The position numbers and the translations under genes were made by a program. Positions 1 to 3,975 of a stretch of DNA of 5,460 nt are shown piece by piece; position 1 is the stretch's first letter, and each line of letters opens with the position of its first letter. The stretch covers positions 1 to 5,460 of the forward strand of contig WLDY01000058.1 of NCBI GenBank assembly GCA_009704555.1, given 5' to 3'. This DNA comes from Actinomycetota bacterium. Its GTDB lineage: Bacteria > Actinomycetota > Actinomycetes > Nanopelagicales > Nanopelagicaceae. The notes beneath the pieces were generated by a model. It made no database searches, was not told the origin of the DNA, and was given only the letters and a program-made list of their open reading frames with translations.

Positions 1-314
1 ACGAGGTTTGGATGAGTGAACCGAATCTCTCGCTCAAGGATCTAGCGCGAATCAACGTGCCGACCCTCGTCCTTGCCGGAGATGATGAACCCTTCACCAG
101 CGAACACACTTTCTCGATGTACGAGGCCCTTCCTCTTGGACGCCTCGCCATAGTCCCTGGCTCATCTCACTTCGTCGTAAAGGAGAAGCGAGGATTGACG
201 CAATCAATCATCAAGGACTTCTATGCCAATCTCGATTACCCGATTACGCGGTGGCCCAATCGCAGGAAAGAGATGACTGAGCGTCTCACCGAAGAAGGAT
301 CAAAGGACTCGTAA
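1..314 (+). CDS. Alpha/beta hydrolase, C-terminal part (5' end outside window)
   Basis: The reading frame is open from the left edge (first full codon at base 3) and stops with TAA at 312-314, so only about the last 103 residues are present. The visible part fits the end of an alpha/beta-hydrolase fold: a strand 'VPTLVLAGDDEPFT', where one Asp of GDD would be the acid of the triad, then 'LAIVPGSSHFVV', where the His of SSHF would be the catalytic base. The nucleophile serine would lie upstream, outside the window. The tail ending near 'PITRWPNRR' resembles small actinobacterial hydrolases whose C-terminus ends in a P-I-R-R type motif; here about 15 extra charged residues follow. The Met at 12 is internal and not the start. 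The last 15 bases overlap the end of the convergent oxidoreductase gene. The substrate is unknown; fold-level identity is inferred from motif spacing. Confidence 0.8.
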   Translation, partial: EVWMSEPNLSLKDLARINVPTLVLAGDDEPFTSEHTFSMYEALPLGRLAIVPGSSHFVVKEKRGLTQSIIKDFYANLDYPITRWPNRRKEMTERLTEEGSKDS

Positions 315-1970
315 CTCTCCCAGTGCGCCTCGCGGCACCACTGGATTCTTCGGTGGAATCGGCGTCATCCTTCGATATGGCTCTCCTTGATTTGGTCTCG
401 TATCCAGATCTCCCTTGTTCGGCCAGAGTGAGAGAGCACGCTCTGCCTGAGCAGTGATAGTGAGAGAGGGATTGACACCAAGGTTCGCAGTGAGAGTCGA
501 ACCGTCGATCACATGGAGCGTCGGATAGTTCCAGACTCGTTGATAGGGGTCGATCACACCACTGCGCTCATCTGCACCGATGACACATCCACCGACGAAG
601 TGAGCGGTGAAGGGAGCGCTGACGAGATCTCCTACGTGTCCGACTGGAAGTCCACCATGACGCCTAGAGATGGACTTCGCAACCTCATTCGCCGCCGGGA
701 TATAGGTGGCGTTGGGATTCTCAGCGTTGTTCCTGGAGGTGAGTCGGAATCCAAAGAGTGAGCGTTTGGCTCGCACAGTGATGGCGCTATCGACATTCTG
801 CATCACGAGCGCAATCACAGATCGCTCGCTCCAACGCCTTACATTGAGAATCCGCAACAAGGTCACTGGATTTCGAAGGACCTCCTTCGCCCAATTCCGA
901 CGACGCTTTGATGCGCTCCTACCTTCTGTCATCACCGTCTGGAGCAATCCCATGAGGTTGCTCCCCTTCCCATAACGGACGGGCTCAACGTGAGTCTTCT
1001 CATCAGGGAAGAAGGAGGAGGTGATTGCTGCACCTTGCGAAAAATCAATCTCGCCACGTTTCATCACGGCCGCCGTCAAAGACTCACTATTGGTGCGAGC
1101 CAAATCACCCAAGGTTGAAGATAGTTTCGGAAGGACATCCTTGCTCTTCATCCGATGAAGTAATTTGAGAGTGTTATAGGTACCGCACGCGATGATCACT
1201 TGATCTGCTGTGAATTGCTTGCGCCCCCCGAACCAGGCACCACTCGATCGGGTCTCGATGGACCACCCAGTTCCCATCGGCCTGATCCCGATCGCCGTCG
1301 TCTCAGCGAAGACTTTGGCACCGACACCCTCTGCAAGACCTAGGTAGTTCTTGGGCAATGTGTTCTTTGCATTGTGCCGACAGCCTGTCATGCATTCACC
1401 ACAATGAGTGCAGCCACTTCTCTTGGGGCCTCTGCCACCAAAGTATGGATCTTCCACCTCTAAACCAGGCTTGCCGAAGTGGATCCCGAGTGGCGCAAGT
1501 TTGAAACTCTTCTCCCGTCCCATCTCGCGAGCGACCTCATACATCGCATCGTCACTCGGTGAATGAAATGGATTCTGTGCGACACCCAACATGCGTGAGG
1601 CTTGGTCATACCAAGGATCCAACTCAGCGCGCCAGTCAGTGATCGAAGCCCACTGGGGATCATTGAAATATGTCTCGGGCGGTCGATAGAGCGTGTTGGC
1701 ATATACGAGCGAGCCACCACCAACGCCTGCACCTGCCAAGATCAAGACATCAGGAAGAGCATGGATGCGTTGTAGACCTTTCAACCCCAACCGTGGGAAG
1801 AAGAGAAATCGATTGATCCGCCATGAACTCTTGGGAAAGTCCTTCTCCTCAAATCGTCTTCCCGCTTCAAGAAGAGCGACGCTATAGCCCTTTTCAACCA
1901 GCCTCAGCGCAGAGACAGAGCCACCGAAACCTGAACCGATGATGATGACATCGAAATGGCGCTCTGCCAT
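300..1970 (-). CDS. choD: ChoD-like GMC-family FAD oxidoreductase (putative cholesterol/steroid oxidase)
   Basis: This 556-residue protein is a flavoenzyme of the GMC oxidoreductase superfamily, probably oxidising an alcohol on a sterol-like or other lipid substrate. The Rossmann motif GSGFGG (residues 12-17), followed by Glu at 35 in 'LLEAGRRF', binds the FAD adenosine part. 'AGAGVGGGSLVYANTL' (79-94) is the second flavin-contact motif. Near the C-terminus 'TAHFVGG' (His457) and 'ANLGVNPSL' (Asn500) occupy the places of the conserved GMC His/Asn active-site pair. The sequence tracks mycobacterial ChoD from end to end as I remember it, including 'EPVRYGKGSN', 'RWSERSVIALVMQ' and 'LWPNKGDLDTRPNQGEPYRR'. 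A CxxCxxCxxxC cluster lies at 187-197. No signal peptide is seen. The ATG at 1968-1970 is chosen because TANNNT lies 6 nt upstream and the FAD motif begins promptly. True cholesterol oxidase activity is not assured; in mycobacteria the role of ChoD is disputed. The gene is transcribed alone, away from EamA and into the hydrolase. Confidence 0.9.
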   Translation of the reverse strand: MAERHFDVIIIGSGFGGSVSALRLVEKGYSVALLEAGRRFEEKDFPKSSWRINRFLFFPRLGLKGLQRIHALPDVLILAGAGVGGGSLVYANTLYRPPETYFNDPQWASITDWRAELDPWYDQASRMLGVAQNPFHSPSDDAMYEVAREMGREKSFKLAPLGIHFGKPGLEVEDPYFGGRGPKRSGCTHCGECMTGCRHNAKNTLPKNYLGLAEGVGAKVFAETTAIGIRPMGTGWSIETRSSGAWFGGRKQFTADQVIIACGTYNTLKLLHRMKSKDVLPKLSSTLGDLARTNSESLTAAVMKRGEIDFSQGAAITSSFFPDEKTHVEPVRYGKGSNLMGLLQTVMTEGRSASKRRRNWAKEVLRNPVTLLRILNVRRWSERSVIALVMQNVDSAITVRAKRSLFGFRLTSRNNAENPNATYIPAANEVAKSISRRHGGLPVGHVGDLVSAPFTAHFVGGCVIGADERSGVIDPYQRVWNYPTLHVIDGSTLTANLGVNPSLTITAQAERALSLWPNKGDLDTRPNQGEPYRRMTPIPPKNPVVPRGALGELRVL

Positions 1971-1976
1971 GGCGCG

Positions 1977-1982
1977 ATGTTA
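1977..1982 (-). promoter_or_regulatory. Leaderless -10 box of the choD-like gene
   Basis: On the minus strand TAACAT (a TANNNT box) is followed by 6 nt and then the ATG at 1970, so transcription would begin at the start codon itself. No Shine-Dalgarno sequence lies before the ATG. The surrounding TCGCTATAACATC is shared, with one mismatch, with the DUF305 promoter. No convincing -35 is visible; TTGGTC with a 19-nt spacer is the best weak match. Confidence 0.65.
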
Positions 1983-2043
1983 TAGCGAGAGTACCTCTCA
2001 TGACCAAGATCTTGATACCGCAAACCTCCAGTCAAGACTTGAG

Positions 2044-2049
2044 TAAAGT
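2044..2049 (+). promoter_or_regulatory. Leaderless -10 box of the EamA transporter gene
   Basis: TAAAGT (TANNNT) is followed by 6 nt and then GTG at 2056-2058. The spacing puts +1 on the G of the start codon, and this supports the GTG start. No purine-rich ribosome binding site is present at a normal distance. A TTGATA at 2012-2017 is too far upstream (26-nt spacer) to be its -35. The box lies in the 85-bp divergent region shared with the choD-like gene. Confidence 0.6.
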
Positions 2050-2055
2050 GTCGAA

Positions 2056-2946
2056 GTGACCGAACAGGGCGGAAACCAGCGATCCCTTGTTTCAGTCATC
2101 GCTGTTCTCGTATCTGGAACCCTGCTAGGAACTGCCGGCACTGCGGTTGCCCTCGCACCTGCCGAAGCATCGACGACGAGCCTTGGCGTTGCCCGGGTAG
2201 GTATCGGAGGCTTGATACTCCTTCTACTCCTCCCGCTCTTCGGCGGTAGCGTTAGGAATCTCAGCAATGTACTCAAGCGCGGTGGTGTCTGGGTCATGGC
2301 GCTAAGCACCGCAGCATTTCAACCACTCTTCTTTGGTGCGACAGAAAAGACTGGTGTTGCTCTGAGCACAGTCCTCACCATCGGAACGATGCCACTCTTC
2401 ACGGGATTGATCGGAAGAGTGCTCTTCAAGGCACCACTCACGAGAATCTGGTTCATCGCTACATCTCTTGCAGTGATCGGACTTCTCCTGCGCTCTTGGG
2501 AACAACTTGAGAACACAGATGCACTCGGAATTGTTATGGCACTGGGTGCTGGGCTTGCGACGGGCTGCTATGTCAACGGAGCCAAGTTCGAACTCAATCG
2601 TGGTGGGCATCCAGTCGAGTTACCCGCTGTCGCCTACACCCTTAGCGCATTACTCCTGCTGCCACTATTGGTGGGAGATTCCCTCGCTTGGATGACGACA
2701 AGCTCGGGAATCTTGACTGCCATCTATCTTGGAGCGATCAGCATGGCTCTCGCGAATACACTTCAAGTCGTTGGGCTGAAGCGACTCTCACCCGCACCGA
2801 CCGCAACACTCCTCTTGGCGGATCCTCTGACTGCGACAATCCTTGGAATATGGGTGCTTGATGAATCGATCACACCAATCGCAACACTCGGCCTGATTCT
2901 TGTTGCTATCGGCCTTGTGATGCAAGGTTTGGCAGAGCGTCGCTGA
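2056..2946 (+). CDS. EamA-family (drug/metabolite transporter superfamily) ten-helix permease
   Basis: This 296-residue integral membrane protein begins with GTG. Ten hydrophobic segments can be read, at about residues 11-33, 42-63, 77-93, 101-123, 130-147, 156-173, 188-207, 216-240, 247-268 and 273-292. They are arranged as two five-helix halves, the internal duplication typical of EamA transporters. Family-like marks are 'LGVARVGIGGLILL' in helix 2, 'STVLTIGTMPLFTGLIGRVLFK' in helix 4, and the parallel 'PAPTATLLLADPLTATILGIWVLDE' in helix 9, each containing the P/D-P-L(F/T) turn and an E/K-type end of the repeat. EamA proteins export or exchange amino acids, nucleotides, sugars or other metabolites; the substrate here cannot be told from sequence. 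The short basic tail (AERR) fits a cytoplasmic C-terminus. The gene stands alone, diverging from the choD-like gene and ending 3 bp from the convergent DUF305 gene. Confidence 0.88.
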   Translation: MTEQGGNQRSLVSVIAVLVSGTLLGTAGTAVALAPAEASTTSLGVARVGIGGLILLLLLPLFGGSVRNLSNVLKRGGVWVMALSTAAFQPLFFGATEKTGVALSTVLTIGTMPLFTGLIGRVLFKAPLTRIWFIATSLAVIGLLLRSWEQLENTDALGIVMALGAGLATGCYVNGAKFELNRGGHPVELPAVAYTLSALLLLPLLVGDSLAWMTTSSGILTAIYLGAISMALANTLQVVGLKRLSPAPTATLLLADPLTATILGIWVLDESITPIATLGLILVAIGLVMQGLAERR

Positions 2947-2949
2947 CTT

Positions 2950-3462
2950 TCACTTACGCTGAGCAACCATCGTGAGCATTTGGGCAATCTCGCTCTCTTG
3001 TGCAGAGATGATGGCTTTGGCGAGATCACGTACTTCGCTATTCTCAGAATCAACCACATCTTCCGCCATGACAATCGCGCCCTCATGATGCTTGATCATT
3101 CCTTCAAGAAAAAGAAGATCAAAGGATCTACCCATCGCCTGCCGCAAAGCCTCAATCTCAGAATCCGAAAGCATCCCATCCATCATGTGGCCTGAATGGA
3201 GGCTTGGATTGACCCCTGGCCAACTCTTCATCTGCTCGATCTCAGGAGATTGCGCATCAAGAATCGCTTGGGCGAGATTACGAACCTCTGAGTCCTCCGA
3301 GTTAGCTAGCGCCAGTTCCGACATGAGTATCGCCTGTTCGTGGTGCGGGATCATCATCTCTGCGAAATTGATGTCGGCTGGCGTGAAGTCAGATGTAGCA
3401 CTCTGAGATGAGCAACCAAGAAGAAAAGCGAGCAATGCAAGTGCTACAAGTAGACGTCTCAT
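2950..3462 (-). CDS. DUF305 lipoprotein, putative envelope metal-binding protein
   Basis: This is a 170-residue lipoprotein. The N-terminus 'MRRLLVALALLAFLLGC' is a signal peptide with lipobox LLGC, so Cys17 would be lipid-modified and the protein held on the outer face of the membrane. The mature part has two related DUF305 halves: 'FAEMMIPHHEQAILMSELAL' (33-52, His40-His41) and 'FLEGMIKHHEGAIVMAEDVV' (118-137, His125-His126). Each is followed by a matching 'SEVR.LA.AI..AQ.PEI.QM'-type helix. Both halves fit the four-helix, ferritin-like DUF305 fold. The linker 'HSGHMMDGM' (89-97) adds two His and several Met. Some DUF305 proteins, such as cyanobacterial CopM, bind copper, so metal binding is plausible here but inferred. 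The start at 3460-3462 is supported by the lipoprotein signal and the -10 box 6 nt upstream. It converges on EamA with a 3-bp gap and no terminator between. Confidence 0.9.
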   Translation of the reverse strand: MRRLLVALALLAFLLGCSSQSATSDFTPADINFAEMMIPHHEQAILMSELALANSEDSEVRNLAQAILDAQSPEIEQMKSWPGVNPSLHSGHMMDGMLSDSEIEALRQAMGRSFDLLFLEGMIKHHEGAIVMAEDVVDSENSEVRDLAKAIISAQESEIAQMLTMVAQRK

Positions 3463-3468
3463 TTCTTG

Positions 3469-3474
3469 ATGCTA
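3469..3474 (-). promoter_or_regulatory. Leaderless -10 box of the DUF305 gene
   Basis: On the minus strand TAGCAT (TANNNT) is followed by 6 nt and then ATG at 3462. It sits inside TCGCTATAGCATC (3468-3480 on the plus strand), which includes the perfect palindrome GCTATAGC (3471-3478) and matches the choD-like promoter in 12 of 13 bases. No clear -35 hexamer is seen. The palindrome could be an operator or a by-product of the extended -10. Confidence 0.65.
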
Positions 3475-3560
3475 TAGCGAACCAACTGTCGCTGCTAGTT
3501 GAGACTGTTTGCCTGCTTCTTCTCACCTGTTGTATTCCGATCAGTACGCACAGTCAGAAT

Positions 3561-3590
3561 GCAGAAAAGGCCCGGGTGAGGAATCCGGGC
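3561..3590 (-). terminator. Rho-independent terminator after the tRNA-like gene
   Basis: Read on the minus strand, a 6-bp all-G/C stem, GCCCGG (3590-3585) paired with CCGGGC (3575-3570), encloses a 9-nt loop and is followed by C then TTTT (3569-3565). It lies 15 nt downstream of the 3' end of the tRNA-like gene and upstream of the DUF305 promoter, the right place to separate the two units. The T tract is short, so efficiency is uncertain. Confidence 0.6.
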
Positions 3591-3604
3591 TCTCTCTGTT
3601 GAAC

Positions 3605-3677
3605 CAGGGTTGGCGGGATTTGAACCCGCGACCCGAACTTCGTCATGATGCTGCTCTATCCGCTGAGCTACAACCCC
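3605..3677 (-). tRNA. tRNA-like gene with an abnormal anticodon arm (isotype uncertain; GAC/Val by position)
   Basis: Seventy-three nt fold to tRNA length. The acceptor is GGGGTTG with CAACCCT (first pair G-U), the D arm is GCTC-AGCGGATA-GAGC, and the T arm is GCGGG-TTCAAAT-CCCGC, both perfect. The variable loop is GGGTC, the discriminator G, and CCA is not encoded. The anticodon arm is GCATC-ATGACGA-AGTTC: only 27-43 (G-C) and 29-41 (A-U) pair normally and 30-40 is U-G, while 28-42 and 31-39 do not pair. By register U33 is followed by GAC (plus positions 3642-3644), which would read valine codons. However, the D loop carries A20, an arginine identity element in Escherichia coli, together with G73. 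A CAT triplet nearby does not fit position 34-36. It may be a decayed tRNA, a real but divergent one, or an assembly fault. The upstream -10 (TACTAT) and downstream terminator suggest it is transcribed. Confidence 0.7.
3638..3651. repeat. 14-nt repeat, copy A (inside the tRNA anticodon arm)
   Basis: CTTCGTCATGATGC on the plus strand recurs with one mismatch at 3786-3799. It covers tRNA positions 27-40 exactly, that is the 5' strand of the anticodon stem, the whole loop and the first two bases of the 3' strand. A pair this similar can occur by chance somewhere in 5 kb, so only the location makes it notable. Confidence 0.5.
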
Positions 3678-3686
3678 GGCAATGCG

Positions 3687-3692
3687 ATAGTA
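3687..3692 (-). promoter_or_regulatory. -10 box for the tRNA-like gene
   Basis: TACTAT on the minus strand ends 9 nt before the mature 5' base at 3677, so transcription would start a few bases before the tRNA. The hexamer 17 nt upstream is GTGAGC, a weak -35 with three matches to TTGACA. It implies that the tRNA-like gene has its own promoter and does not depend on read-through from tRNA-Thr. Confidence 0.5.
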
Positions 3693-3770
3693 AGGAATAT
3701 CGACACACGGCTCACTGCTGAGTCTCGCTGCTTGTGGGAAAAACAATCGTGTGGAATCTGAAAGTGGCCA

Positions 3771-3776
3771 TATAAT
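3771..3776 (+). promoter_or_regulatory. Perfect TATAAT hexamer in the tRNA spacer, possible promoter
   Basis: TATAAT on the plus strand matches the -10 consensus exactly, but the hexamer at the -35 distance (CGTGTG) is poor and no gene follows in a convincing way. A transcript from here would begin near 3783, contain the hairpin at 3803-3831 and run antisense to tRNA-Thr. It could equally be chance in an AT-rich patch. Confidence 0.25.
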
Positions 3777-3785
3777 TCGAGTGCG

Positions 3786-3799
3786 CTTCGTCATAATGC
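3786..3799. repeat. 14-nt repeat, copy B (intergenic)
   Basis: CTTCGTCATAATGC matches copy A at 3638-3651 in 13 of 14 bases and in the same orientation, 148 bp away. It lies between the two tRNA genes just beside the hairpin at 3803-3831 and is not part of a recognisable tRNA remnant: the flanks show no D or T arm. Confidence 0.5.
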
Positions 3800-3802
3800 C
3801 CA

Positions 3803-3831
3803 ATGGGCCTTGCCGACAAGGTTGGGCCCAT
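3803..3831. other. Strong hairpin between the two tRNA genes
   Basis: ATGGG (3803-3807) pairs with CCCAT (3827-3831), and CCTTG (3808-3812) pairs with CAAGG (3817-3821) across a CCGA tetraloop, with a 5-nt bulge on one side. An alternative pairing gives a continuous 7-bp outer stem, ATGGGCC with GGCCCAT. It begins 32 nt downstream of the 3' end of tRNA-Thr on the minus strand, so it may end or protect that transcript, but neither strand has a T tract after the stem. It fills much of the 185-bp spacer 3678-3862, which otherwise holds only the tRNA promoter and the TATAAT. Confidence 0.5.
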
Positions 3832-3862
3832 GTGGATTGCTAAATCGTGACAGTTTCTTGAG

Positions 3863-3934
3863 AGCCCCCCGTCAGGATTGAACTGACGACCTTCCGCTTA
3901 CAAGGCGGATGCTCTACCACTGAGCTAGGGAGGC
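3863..3934 (-). tRNA. tRNA-Thr (UGU)
   Basis: A complete 72-nt cloverleaf: acceptor GCCTCCC with GGGGGGC (one U-G at pair 4-69), D arm GCTC-AGTGGTA-GAGC, anticodon arm TCCGC-CTTGTAA-GCGGA, variable loop AGGTC and T arm GTCAG-TTCAATC-CTGAC. The discriminator is T and CCA is not encoded, so a CCA-adding enzyme must finish it. The anticodon TGT is at 3900-3902 on the plus strand and reads ACA and, by wobble, other threonine codons. All stems pair fully, in contrast to the neighbouring tRNA-like gene. A CATAAT 15 nt before the 5' end is a likely -10 and lies next to the divergent ATPase promoter. Confidence 0.95.
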
Positions 3935-3949
3935 GTGAGAGAGATGCGA

Positions 3950-3955
3950 ATTATG
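3950..3955 (-). promoter_or_regulatory. Likely -10 box of tRNA-Thr
   Basis: CATAAT on the minus strand, five of six matches to TATAAT, lies 15 nt before the mature tRNA 5' end, giving a leader of about 8 nt. No good -35 is visible. The site is only 8 bp from the ATPase -10 on the other strand, so the two divergent promoters overlap and could compete for polymerase. Confidence 0.4.
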
Positions 3956-3963
3956 GCAGGGAT

Positions 3964-3969
3964 TAGCAT
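3964..3969 (+). promoter_or_regulatory. Leaderless -10 box of the P-type ATPase gene
   Basis: TAGCAT is followed by 6 nt and then ATG at 3976, the same hexamer and spacing as for the DUF305 gene. It supports the chosen start. An AGAG directly against the ATG is too close to serve as a ribosome binding site. Confidence 0.6.
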
Positions 3970-3975
3970 CTAGAG

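Noticed and set aside
320..344. CCAGTG / CACTGG stem just after the hydrolase stop, as a terminator
   Set aside because: The loop is 13 nt, no T tract follows, and it lies in choD-like coding sequence.
513..975. Two plus-strand open frames inside the choD-like gene
   Set aside because: Both are antisense to well-conserved oxidoreductase coding sequence and show no domain or start signal.
2302..2610. Minus-strand open frame inside the EamA gene
   Set aside because: Shadow of the transporter; its Cys- and Arg-rich composition is typical of antisense of membrane-protein codons.
3605..3677. Calling the tRNA-like gene tRNA-Met because of a TCATGA string
   Set aside because: In a 73-nt cloverleaf this CAT falls at positions 31-33, in the wrong register, and no stem can form around it.
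3495..3803. Minus-strand open frame of 102 codons across the tRNA-like gene
   Set aside because: Its middle part (VAQRIEQHHDEVRVAGSNPANPG) is a translation of the tRNA sequence, a common artefact, and it also runs through the terminator.
3781..3843. 20-codon plus-strand frame (GTG to TAA) after TATAAT
   Set aside because: The spacing (4 nt) does not fit the leaderless pattern seen elsewhere, there is no ribosome binding site, and it overlaps the hairpin. It is too short to support.
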